Source: Metaphire vulgaris
Taxonomy: Eukaryota > Annelida > Clitellata > Crassiclitellata > Megascolecidae
Direction of reading: 5' to 3'
Assembly (NCBI GenBank): GCA_018105865.1
Contig: CM030861.1
Coordinates: 2,007,984-2,071,983 of the forward strand
Length of the DNA stretch: 64,000 nt
Shown here: positions 10,261 to 19,692 of the stretch, piece by piece
Numbering within the stretch: the stretch's first letter is position 1
Layout of the letters: each line of letters begins with the position of its first letter
The notes under the pieces: model-generated
The model's input: the letters and a program-made list of their open reading frames with translations, nothing else
What the model was told of the DNA's origin: nothing
The model's database searches: none
Position numbers and translations under genes: made by a program

Positions 10261-12019
10261 CAAGCTGCCCCCTCCCCCGAGCGCGGGCACTGAGGTCGCA
10301 AAGCCAGTGCGGAGAGGGAAAATGGAGCGCACACAGTTTTGACATTTTTTCCCATTGCTTTCATGTCATACACGCAATTATTGATAAAGATTCACGCTTC
10401 GTTGTGAACTTGTAATGACTCCATGCAATTACTAACTTCTGCATGGTCTTCAGTAGACTATGGGAAAAAGGTCTGGTATTCAAGTGATTTGTTCAAAGCA
10501 CGTGGTTCCAAACATCGATAAAATTAAAAGAGCAAAAAGCCAGCAATAGAAATGTCCTAAAATAGAGATTTGAAATCACCGACGTAAACGTGGAAGAAAA
10601 TGTGGGAGAGCCGAACCCTGTTCCTTCCCATTCCCTATGGCAGCCTCTCAAAAATCTGGGACATGCGCCTAGAGGCCTAATAGAAGCTTACGCCTATGTT
10701 TGAACTGAAAACGAACAGCTACTTCAGTTAAGAGTTCATGGTTGCCCTTGATTGTGAACAGTTTCAAGATCTATGAAATCGAATGGATATAGGAGAAACA
10801 TGTCTGACATTCAGCGCAAACCACAATTTGGCTTAATGAAAATGTTGAAGAACAAGAGAAGGAATCAGTTAGATAAAGTTAAATAAAGATTATTATTAGA
10901 GTAGGGTTTCCCAAACATTTTGGAACCGCGGTCCACTTCAGCGGTTTTGTAACGTGTCACGACCCAAATAATAACATGTAATATAAAAAATGCATTATGA
11001 CGCTATCTAGCGAACGTTGGTTGAAAGGAATCTTCTGAGCTTTGAATAAATGGCAAAACAAAAGCTCTGCTTTAATCTGAATGAAAAATGTGGCAAATAT
11101 ATTATGCAAAATTATTCATATTTTTGCCAAATAAGACAAAAAGAGATATAGATGTTAAATTTCTTGAAAATTATCTTTTTTAAATTTTGCCAGGAACATA
11201 CCTTTATTACGCGTGTTAAAAATCATATGAGTATGGCCAAATCGCTCAACCGTTGGGCATTTTTAGCTTTTTGTGTCCACAGAGATTCCTCATTGTTAGT
11301 GGAGTTTCAGAGCAAAATGGTCGGAATACGCTTTCCTTGCGTTATTGCGAAATAAGATTAATTTTTAAAGTACTAAAGGACAGGGTTTCTCAAAATGAAG
11401 GCATGAAAATCAAAACCCCTTTGCAAATATGTTATGCTTTATTTGCGATGTTTGAATTTTTAAACTAAGCTTAATGAATGTCTTATATGGTTAGACCGCG
11501 TGTGTAATCATAGTCGTAAACTACTATTAGTGTTCTAGACTCGAGCCCCAACATTTTTGAGAGGCTACCATGGGAAAGGAGAAGTTATAGGGTTTGGGCC
11601 CCACTTTTTCATCGAAGTTACGTCAATGCATGCGTTCATATTCTAAACTGGTTGGAAAATTTTTTAAGCGGATCGTTTTCCGATAACAGTGTTCTGAGAC
11701 GTATTAACTTGTTAGCAAATGCAGGTAAGTAATGTCGATTTCGGATAATTATTCTGGACGCGCACAGAAGTTGAATTCCCATCAGGGGCGTAACCAGGAA
11801 TTTTATTTGGGGGTATGATGTAATTTGGGGTATAAATCTTTCAAAACTTTGAAAATCTTAAGGAAGACATTAAAATTTTTAAGGTAGCCTGATTTTTGCG
11901 CGGTATATATACCGATTTACCCCCTCCCCCGTCGCTACTCCCCTGCTTTCCATGTGCAATGTTTTGCGCACAAGAAATTTCATGCGCACACGGACTACTA
12001 AAAATTAGAAGGAACATTG
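10261..12019 (+). mobile_element. Long composite hAT-type DNA element, copy 1
   Basis: Collinear with the inverted copy at 32585-34476 and, in part, with 18236-19106. Shared blocks in order: ctgaggtcgcaaagcc, cattgctttcat, atcgataaaattaaa, catgcgcctagaggcctaat, gatctatgaaatcgaatgga, tttcccaaacattttggaac, tggcaaatatatta, ttgcgaaataagattaattt, gagccccaacatttttgag and cgataacagtgttctgaga. The right terminus is gaaggaacattg, matching the caatgttcccctaa terminus of the inverted copy. The left terminus is degenerate. No transposase frame survives, so it is non-autonomous or decayed. A younger MITE (11783-11945) sits inside it. Confidence 0.7.
11783..11945. mobile_element. hAT-type MITE, CAGGGGCG family, nested
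   Basis: caggggcgtaaccagg ... cgtcgctactcccctg. Flanks attcccat / ctttccat agree at 6 of 8 positions. The family is the same as 58093-58273 (tataccgatttacc in both). Confidence 0.8.
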
Positions 12020-12298
12020 ACATTGTGTATAGCCCATGTTCGACAAGCAAAAAGGGTCATCGCTGCTAACTTTACTCTTTTACTCCCAAGGTAGAGAAAA
12101 TTCTGAGAAACAGAAAAAGGTCATCACCAGTTTTCCAGTTTTCAAGCTACTGTATATTGAGGGGGTGTATACCTTGCCGCGGGCGCCAAACACTCACGCT
12201 ACGTCTCTGAATTAATTATCTATCAATTAAAATGCTTGCTTGTGGTTATATCACCTAACACTTAACAGCTAAACAACACAGCATAGCCTAACAACTAC

Positions 12299-12935
12299 AG
12301 CATAGCCTAACACACACACACACACACACACGGTCACACACACACACAGGAGTCACACACACATACAGACACATGTTGAGTTTACCTCAATATTAGGTCA
12401 TAGGTCATATTAGATCATAGCGCCTATATGTGTGCGTATGTGCGTATGTGCGTATCATCGTATGTGTACTGATGGGTATTAGAGAACCTATTGTAGCCAT
12501 TATATATATTGTAATGTTCCTGTTGTTAATCGTTTTTTATACGGACGTGTCTATAAACAAAAACAACATATACACACACAGCATAGCCATCGTTAAGAAC
12601 TAGGCCTAAGTATCCTTTTACCGTTGAACGTTTTAGTTCCAAGAATAATCCTCATCTTACCGGTGAAGACACTTGGAATCTTTGATATGAAACTTTTTAC
12701 AGTTCGTACGGGAATTCCAGACTGTGGCTCTTGCATCGACTCAATGATCTTCTCCATCTAAACACATTGAAAGCGCAAACACTCAACAAGAAAAGCGATG
12801 AAGTTCAACAATTAAATTCCATGAATTTTTTACATATTATAGGTCATAGGGCCTATAGGCCTATGTGTGCGTATCAGCGTATGTGTACTGGATATTAGAG
12901 AACCTATTGTAGCCATTATATATTGTAATGTTTTG
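12299..12935. repeat. (CA)n tract and a direct repeat of about 90 bp
   Basis: A CA-rich tract at 12310-12360, then ataggtcat..tgtgcgtatcatcgtatgtg..ttagagaacctattgtagcc (12390-12513), repeated at 12838-12930. No gene seen. Confidence 0.75.
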
Positions 12936-13111
12936 TTTTTATTTGTAGACTTAAAGACAAGAAGACAAAGAAGGAGAATACAGGAAGAAACCTACAAGAG
13001 GACAAGAGGGCAAAGAATGACATTACATTGCAAGACCGTTATGTGAATGAATGGCCGGATAGAACATAATGGTTCTCACACAGGCAGACCCTGCTGAACC
13101 ACTCTAAACAC

Positions 13112-13191
<80 letters not shown>
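12936..13191 (+). mobile_element. Retroelement 3' fragment with (ATT)n tail
   Basis: gttctcacacaggcagacc..tgctgaaccactctaaaca runs into 26 ATT units. The same 3' motif precedes TTA-type tails at 23588-23650, 25365-25410 and, shortened, 25530-25570. A recurring 3' end plus a simple tail suggests a SINE or LINE family. Confidence 0.6.
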
Positions 13192-13192
<1 letters not shown>

Positions 13193-13706
13193 ATATTGAC
13201 TGTCATAAGGAATACTCAGACATATAATTTCATCTCATTATGTTAGTAATATTCATAGGTCCATAAATGACGTCACGCGACAGTTTTGACCCCTTCGTCA
13301 CAAGTAGTACTGAAACACCTAAAAATGATGTCACAGTGCGTTAACCCCCTTTCTAATGTCAAAATGAATGTTTTCATCCTTATTATTCTTATTATTTCAA
13401 AATGTGGATCCTCCTGTTAAATAGTACTGGTGATTTCCTCTTTAACAAATCATGTGATTAATTGAGTATTTTCAGTGATTAATTAAGCAGTTACACTGAT
13501 GCTCAAATCAATTTGATGACTGCCAGAGGAAATAAGCACTTGAAGAGATTTTATCATTTGAAAATATTTTCAGAAGTTTTCTAACAAAGTCATTAACATG
13601 TGTCATGCAAAAAATATTGTTCTAACAAAGAACCCGTGGCTATTCTATGGAAGACCTACCATCATTGCATTCATCCATAACATAATAATTGACCAATCAA
13701 TTGCAT
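13192..13706. other. No gene recognised
   Basis: AT-rich sequence without coding sense on either strand. It ends in the target site of the MITE at 13715. Confidence 0.6.
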
Positions 13707-13714
13707 CATCCTTG

Positions 13715-13895
13715 CAGTGGCGGATCCAGGATTTGGCAAGTGGGGGGGGCGTTGGGGTGGCAAATTCTAATCATGGGGGCCAACCGTTTGTTGTTAGGTA
13801 TGCAGTATTAAGTATAGGGTCCCAACAGGGGGAGGCAGGGCAGGCACTCAATAGGGGCACGGGCCCCGGGGCCCTCCCCTGTGGAGTCGCCACTG
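13715..13895. mobile_element. hAT-type MITE, CAGTGGCGG family, identical target duplication
   Basis: cagtggcggatccagg ... gtggagtcgccactg, 181 bp, flanked by catccttg at 13707-13714 and 13896-13903 (8 of 8 identical). Confidence 0.93.
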
Positions 13896-13997
13896 CATCC
13901 TTGCAACCAGTTCTGTCATTCCAATGACAGTTCGAAATTTGGACATAAATCAGTTAACTGAACAGCAGCAGCCGAAGTAGCTTATAGTAGCACTTGC

Positions 13998-14117
13998 CTT
14001 TCGGTAAATCATGACGACCGGATTGTCTTCGAGACGTGCGCTCTGTTCCGCAGTTCGGCTTCTAGTGCTAATAAGCGACAGAAGTTCGGTGCCTTGCACC
14101 ACTTCGGAGCGAGCCAT
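13998..14117 (-). CDS. Candidate first coding exon of an unidentified minus-strand gene
   Basis: Reading the minus strand from 14117, an ATG in good context (A at -3, G at +4, in-frame TGA nine bases upstream) opens 40 codons: MARSEVVQGTELLSLISTRS, then RTAEQSARLEDNPVVMIYRK. It ends exactly at AAG followed by gcaagt, the strong form of the minor GC splice donor. The exon is CpG-rich against an AT-rich background and its amino-acid composition is ordinary. I do not recognise the protein. The + strand of the same segment holds a 103-codon frame (14011-14322) without motifs, which may be the shadow or, less likely, the real frame. Later exons would lie at lower coordinates; none was found. The exon call rests on start context, composition and donor only. 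Confidence 0.35.
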
Positions 14118-14454
14118 GATTCACGACCAGAAAATGGAGCGCACGACAGAACTCACGGTTGACTCGAGCCGCCGTCAAATTGCATCGCTAACGTCCAATG
14201 CGGCCAAAGCAAAGCAGCACCGAAATGGCAATAATATGTTACTGAAGCAGCAATTATTCTTCTTCGAGGAAGAGCGTGTCGATGATAAGCAGCAGTACGC
14301 AGTGTTTCGTGCAAAATTCTAAATATCTGCTTCTTCTTTTCTAGTAGAATTTTCTAACTTGTGCGCCAGTAGAGAGGATGTTCAATATCCTGCAATTCGT
14401 ACAAAAGAACAACTCAGAACTGAAAGCATAAAAGAAAAAGGAGGGTGTCTATTA

Positions 14455-14587
14455 TGCGGGCTGCCCGCATTTTAACTAAACCGCTGATTGGTCTAATGAA
14501 TCACGTGGTTCGGGTTAGAGTTAGGGTTAGAATCAGTCGACCAATCAGCGGTTTAGTTAGAATGCGGGCAGCCCGCATTATAGACAC
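14455..14587. mobile_element. Foldback MITE with 49-bp near-perfect arms
   Basis: The first 49 bases (gtgtctattatgcgggctgc...) and the reverse complement of the last 49 differ at two positions. The loop contains gggttagagttagggttag, which resembles telomere repeats by chance or by capture. No clear target duplication. Confidence 0.85.
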
Positions 14588-14885
14588 TGCTAAAGAGAAA
14601 AATGATCGCCAAGCATAAGTTTATCTCTCCTGTTGACTTCTCTGCATTATGAATTATGAATCTACATTATGACTTATGTGGCCAAGTGTCATTGCACGTC
14701 AAGAATGAAAATAATAAATTTCTTTCTCATCTGAAATAAGATCAATCAACTTTGTGTGCGCCTGGAATGTCAAGCAGTAGGACATAAATTCCCCGCTAAG
14801 AAAACAACAGTAACCTCTGTTGCAAGCTGTCAACCTTCATTTATTTACGACGGCAGATGAATGCCACCGAAATAAGAGCTGCAGA

Positions 14886-15254
14886 TAGGGATGTGAGCTC
14901 GGAAATTTCCGGAAATTTCTTCCGGAATTATTCCGGAAATTTCCGAAAAAATTTGCGGCACTTTTCCGGAATAATTCCGAAAAAGTTGATTATTATTTTT
15001 TAATTATTATTTATTAGTATTATTATTATTACTGTTTATCATTATTATTAATTATTATTTATTGCTATTTCTACTATTTATTATTTTTATTATCATTATT
15101 ACTATTTATTACTATTCATTTGTTGGGTATTTGTTAACAACTGTCAGGATTGTAGCGCCATATAATGTTTTTATGGACATGCACGCGGCGCTTCCGGTTG
15201 CATTTTCCCGGAAATTTCCGGGCATTCTACTTTTCCGGAAAAGTTGCAACCCTA
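14886..15254. mobile_element. hAT-type element with TAGGGATG ends and identical 8-bp target duplication
   Basis: Ends tagggatgtgagctcgg and ttgcaaccctagct are inverted. gctgcaga is at 14878-14885 and again at 15255-15262. The interior is built of palindromic ttccggaa / ggaaatttccgg motifs and an ATT-rich middle. No transposase. Confidence 0.9.
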
Positions 15255-15459
15255 GCTGCAGATATTCTGTGACGCAAATACCAATATACGTACTTCGGAA
15301 ATTGGAGCATAATGGTGAGGATTGAATCAGCGAATACCATAATTTCGGTCATAAAAGGTATCTATTTCTCAATATGCAATTACGAAGACTCCGTGTTATT
15401 TGTAACTGAGACGTTGTCTGCACTCTGCTGACTTGGAAATTCAGAACAGTATTGCCATT

Positions 15460-15640
15460 CAGTGGCGGTTCTAGGCTTTGGCAAGTGGGGGCCGTTGGGG
15501 TGGCAACTTCTAATAATGGGAGGGCAACCATTTGTTGTTTAATGTCTGTAGTATTAAGTATAGGGTCCCAACTGGGGCCACTGGGGGGCCAGGCACTCAA
15601 TATGGGGCACGGGCCCCCCCCCCCGGTGGAGCCGCCACTG
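15460..15640. mobile_element. hAT-type MITE, CAGTGGCGG family
   Basis: cagtggcggttctaggc ... ggtggagccgccactg, the same 181-bp form as 13715-13895. Flanks ttgccatt / ttgccaat (7 of 8). Confidence 0.92.
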
Positions 15641-15670
15641 TTGCCAATGTGTATTTTTAAAGAAACCCAG

Positions 15671-15766
15671 CCTCAAGAGTTAGTTAGTAAGTTATCTTCG
15701 CTTAGACAACGAGAGTCCGTAGCGTTGGCCGTTGTCTAAGCGAAGGTGACTAAATAACTCTTGAGG
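15671..15766. other. Imperfect 96-bp hairpin
   Basis: Left arm starts cctcaagagttagttagt and ends cttcgcttagacaac; right arm gttgtctaagcgaagg to aactcttgagg. The arms pair over about 36 positions, with one four-base bulge and a 20-base loop. Could be a tiny MITE or a structured RNA. It lies immediately right of the MITE at 15460. Confidence 0.6.
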
Positions 15767-15899
15767 CCTCAAGAGTGGCCTGGAAATTCATTAAATTGCT
15801 CGATTTTTATATTTGCTCAGATTTCTTTCCAATTTAAAACAAGTCTGCAAATTCCTGTGCATGCCTTTCACTTCGTTGTTTCAATTTTGTCTTGTTTTA

Positions 15900-15919
15900 A
15901 CAACAACAACAACAACAAC

Positions 15920-16006
<87 letters not shown>
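15900..16006. repeat. (AAC)n then (AAT)n microsatellite
   Basis: About seven AAC units then about 28 AAT units. Reads as poly-Asn, poly-Ile or poly-Leu; not genes. Confidence 0.95.
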
Positions 16007-16007
<1 letters not shown>

Positions 16008-16099
16008 GTAATTGGCTAATTGCAATATAACTGACTATCAGACAAAACAATACTTACCTATCCGACGACTCCAAATCACAGAATACAAGTCGTCTCCAG

Positions 16100-16695
16100 A
16101 TGTACGAGAAAATGCTCTGTCACAGTCAGAAGCATTTAGTGCATCTTCTTCTTCTGTTTTCCTGGAGAAACATCAACTTCCCGGATGAGCACGTAATCAT
16201 GATGTCGACCGGCGAACGTTCTACGCCCACGCACCCTGAGTGCGCCCTGCACCTGTTGAGTGCTGTATTGACGCGAGCACACCACCCGATTACAGTCGAT
16301 TCAGAACCCGTTTTCCGACCGACGCACGACGTAAAAAAACCCAATACGCATTGTATCGGGTGGTGGGGGCGGAGGGAAGGGGGGGACACCGCGCATCGCA
16401 AGAGCCGCTGCTGCTGCTGCTGCTGATGCTGATGCAAGAGGAGCTCCTGTCGATCACGTCTACAGTATTCCCGAAACGATGCTTACGTATATGTATTATA
16501 CGGACACGAACACGAAGTGTAATATCTAAAACAGCTGCGACGTCGTGAGTCTCATTTATGCTTCGTCTGTGACGCCTGTTCTTGTGTCCGCTTCTTTATC
16601 GACGATCGTTCTTGTTCTGCGGTCTTGCGTCTTTTGATCGTCGCTTGGCAATGTTGGCATTTGTCTGAGAACGAAGGTCTTCGTATACAGAAGAC

Positions 16696-16730
<35 letters not shown>

Positions 16731-16766
16731 ATGAGTCGTTACAGCGTGCGTTGACCGCGGACGACA

Positions 16767-16802
<36 letters not shown>

Positions 16803-16900
16803 TCGTGTGCGCGTTTTGTGTGTTTATATTAGATGGCTGCGGGCGGTTAGAAATTAGAATCGAGGGATGACTCGATACGCGTAATTTGCTGCTTCCTCTT
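16100..16900. promoter_or_regulatory. CpG-rich patch, possible regulatory or promoter region
   Basis: Dense in CG dinucleotides (for example cgacgtcgtgag, cgacgatcgttc, atgtcgaccggcgaacg) within otherwise CpG-poor sequence. It also carries CTG runs (16409-16430, 16698-16731) and a GT run (16770-16799). It lies between a candidate minus-strand exon (14117) and MTMR exon 1 (19669). Overlapping frames of about 100 codons on both strands show no motif. Promoter function is inferred from CpG density only. Confidence 0.3.
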
Positions 16901-16959
16901 GGGTCCCGGGGGTCGAACGTGATCAGCGGATGTTAAACCCCCGGGTTAATCGAACAGTG

Positions 16960-17150
16960 GCTGTAGTTAAAATCAATTTGGGTGTCCCTGGAAAAATTGT
17001 GGAGTTATGGGAAAAAAGCCAAATTACCTGTTTCTTTTGTCACAAAACCTTCTTCTTTGCATCCCTGGAATTTTTTTCATTTCTTTCATAACAAGGCTTT
17101 GTCTTGCACCCCTTGGAAAAATTTCTGCGGACGCCCATGACGGAATATAG
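16960..17150. repeat. MITE fragment shared with 6783-7062
   Basis: gggtgtccctggaaaaatt ... cgcccatgacgg, with the same inner ttcttttgtcacaaaacc / gcaccccttggaaaaattt blocks as the nested unit near 7000-7060. Confidence 0.6.
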
Positions 17151-17579
17151 TGTTTTTAAAGAGACTGAGCTTCAAGCATCAAGCACTGGCCAAATGAGGG
17201 CTTAATGTCTTAATATCTCATCATTTTCGTTGGCAATATGCAAACTAATTACAAATACAAATCAAGCCTTTCCTCCGACATCTTGCCGCCATCTTCTGAT
17301 CCCGGAGCGTATTTTCAGGGCAGGGGGCACTTGCTCCTCACAAATCCCCGATATTTTTGAAGCGTTACAGAGGCGCCAATATAATAAGTAAGTGATTTGT
17401 CGTCTTTTCTTACCTTTCAATAATTTTCCCGACATGCATCAATCCACTTGAAAGGGCGGGGTAAGGCATGATGGGGAATGGAGCACAAGACCCATCCTCC
17501 CCCCCCCCCACCCCACCCCCACTGAATTCGAGTGGACCATCATAACTTTATTTAGAGGCCTAATGAATCTGAATCGGTC

Positions 17580-17580
17580 G

Positions 17581-17645
<65 letters not shown>
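17580..17645. repeat. (TA)n microsatellite
   Basis: Uninterrupted AT dinucleotides for about 64 bp. Confidence 0.97.
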
Positions 17646-17649
<4 letters not shown>

Positions 17650-17899
17650 AAAGATGAAGGATGTTAAGAGCGGAGAAAAAGAGAGAAAGAGATCAAGCCA
17701 TCAGACAAACAGACAGAAACAGAGAAGGAACCACCACTGCCTCGCCAACTTTCTAGGAATTCACACCCCCCACTCCCCTCCCATCACCACCACCGTTCCT
17801 CCCCAGTGCCCCGACAAGCTAAAAAGGTCGTCACCTTACTTAATTGTGATGCTTGCTCTAAATAATGATGGGTCCGGGTACCCAATGGGGGTTTTAATC

Positions 17900-18074
17900 C
17901 AGTGTTCATTCTAGGCCTTCTCTGGTGGGAATTTCCCCCAAAGTTTTAAAATTCCCCCTCAAATTTTTTATATCTTGGCTGGGGATGGAATCCCCCAAAG
18001 TGTGGAGACTCAGACCTTGTCTCCCCAAACATTTCAAAATCTCCCAATGTCAAGGTGGCTAGAAGAAACACTGG
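17900..18074. mobile_element. hAT-type MITE with CAGTGTT ends and identical 8-bp target duplication
   Basis: cagtgttcattctaggcc ... ggctagaagaaacactgg, 175 bp. ttttaatc is present at 17892-17899 and 18075-18082. It is nested in an older repeat whose right end, ggctacgctcctg, follows at about 18096-18108. Confidence 0.92.
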
Positions 18075-18109
18075 TTTTAATCCCCAACCCCCCTTGGCTA
18101 CGCTCCTGA

Positions 18110-18229
18110 CATGGAACATATATATGTCTCATTTTTATTAACGTTTTTAAAGAATTTGCTGCGGACCACTAGACCCCCTCTCGCGGACCACTTTTGGTCC
18201 GCGGACCACGGGTTGAAAACCACTGGTTT
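18110..18229 (-). mobile_element. hAT terminus, same family as 35964-36325
   Basis: gcggaccactagaccccctc ... ggttgaaaaccactg is the reverse complement of the left end at 35964 (cagtggttctcaacccc ... gagagggggtctagtggtcc). Only about 120 bp remain. Confidence 0.8.
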
Positions 18230-18235
18230 AGACTA

Positions 18236-19106
18236 CTGTACATTTATAGGCACAAGGTCTTTTATTTAATGATTTGTGTAAAGCACGCGGTTCCAAATAT
18301 CGATAAAATTAAATCATTGATGTAAACGTGGAAGAAAAAGTGGGAGGAGCCGAGCCCTGTAGGCCCCCTACCTTCCCCATTCCCTACGGTCGCCTCTAAA
18401 AAAGGGGGACATGCGCCTAGAGGCCTAATAGAAGCTTACGCCTATGTTTGAACTGAAAACGAACAGCAACTTCATTTGAGAGTTCATGCATGGTTGCCCT
18501 TGATTGTGAACAGTTTCAAGATCTATGAAATCGAATGGATATAGGAGGAACATGTCTGACATTCAGCGCAAACTGTAAACCGCAATTTAGCTTAATGAAT
18601 AAGTTGAAGAACAAGAGAAGGAATCAATTTCTCAAACATTTTGGAACTGCGGCCCACTTCAGCGATTTTGTAACGAGTCGCGACCATAATAATAACATGT
18701 AATATTTTTAAAATGTGTTACGCCATCTGGAGAACTTTGGTTGAAAGGATTCTTCTGAGTTTTGAATAAATGGCAAAATAAAAGCTCCAATTCAATTCGA
18801 ATGAAAATACGGCAAATATTTTAGGCAGAATTATTCATAGTTTTGCCAAATAAGACAAAATGAGAGAGATAAATATAAAAATTCTTGAAAACTGTCTTCT
18901 TTAAACTTTTGCCAGGAGCATACCTTTATTACGCGTGTTAAAATTCCTATGAGTATGGAAAAATCGCTTAACCGCTGGTTTTAGAGAGGGAACTGAGGGC
19001 AGTGCACTAGATTACGTATTGGTCGTGGAGTTTCAGAGCAAAATGATAGGATACGCTTTCCTGGCGTTATTGCGAAATAAGATTGCTTTTCGAAAGAACT
19101 ATAGGC
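18236..19106 (+). mobile_element. Composite hAT-type repeat, partial copy 2
   Basis: Collinear with 10480-11380: gatttgt..aaagcac..ggttccaa, catgcgcctagaggcctaat, gatctatgaaatcgaatgga, attttggaactgcggcccac, tggcaaaataaaagctcc and gcgttattgcgaaataagat. The first about 200 bp of the long form are absent. Confidence 0.75.
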
Positions 19107-19446
19107 CAGGGATTTCTAAACTTTTTGAAACTGCGCGACTCGCTTCAGTGGTTTTGTAACATATGCCGCGACCCAGCAAACTTATTGTCAACTAAATTAA
19201 ATAAAACTAATTTTAATTTAATAAGCCGTATATAGAGTGCTGCATGCATACAAATTTCCTAACCAGTTTAGAATATAAACACAAGCATTGGTGTAAACTT
19301 GGCATTGCAACAATCAAGGCTTATGACATATTGTGGTATTTACTAGAAAATGACACTTTTGAATCTAATTTCGCTTCCTCCGCGACCCACTAGACTGAGC
19401 CCTGCGACTCACTTTTGGGTCGCGACCCACAGTTTGGGAAATACTG
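19107..19446. mobile_element. hAT-type element with CAGGGATTTC ends
   Basis: Left cagggatttctaaac; right gacccacagtttgggaaatactg. The same design is at 20553-20943, and inverted at 33095-33382 within the long composite element. Both the 19107 and 33095 copies share outer flanks (ctataggc, aggaataccat), so they were amplified together with the composite. Confidence 0.75.
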
Positions 19447-19559
19447 AATGTAGTGAATTAAAGGAATACCATTTAGACAAGATGATGTGCATTAAGATTT
19501 CGTAGCACGCTCATTGCTCAGGACTTATGAATCGAGTACTCGCGTAATCGACTACTTCA

Positions 19560-19668
19560 AATGGTCGTTATTTTCGGCGTTCGCCCTCTCCCCGGCGTCG
19601 GCCATTTTCGCTGAGTTTGTCAACAAATTTTTTACGTGATTTTTGCAGTTGGCGAATAAATTTCAGCT
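19560..19668 (+). promoter_or_regulatory. Probable promoter and 5' UTR of the MTMR gene
   Basis: Directly upstream of the start codon, the sequence turns CpG-rich (tcggcgttcgccc, ccggcgtcggcc). It contains gccattttcg at 19601-19610, a match to the inverted YY1 core that often sits at start sites of housekeeping genes. No TATA box seen. The ATG has G at -3 and G at +4. Confidence 0.5.
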
Positions 19669-19692
19669 ATGGAACACATTCGCATTCCGAAG
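19669..19692 (+). CDS. MTMR6/7/8: MTMR exon 1 coding part
   Basis: Eight codons, MEHIRIPK, ending in AAG before gttaat (phase 0). Too short to find without homology. The open frame continues into intron 1 (NFKIFISF...) but that part is not family sequence. Confidence 0.93.

Noticed and set aside
14011..14322. 103-codon + strand frame
   Set aside because: No recognisable motif; its opposite strand has the better exon signals (start context, stop upstream, donor). Kept only as an alternative reading.
14510..14545. Telomere repeat
   Set aside because: Only a few GGGTTAG-like units inside a foldback loop; also gggttagggttggg near 62190. Too short for an interstitial telomere.
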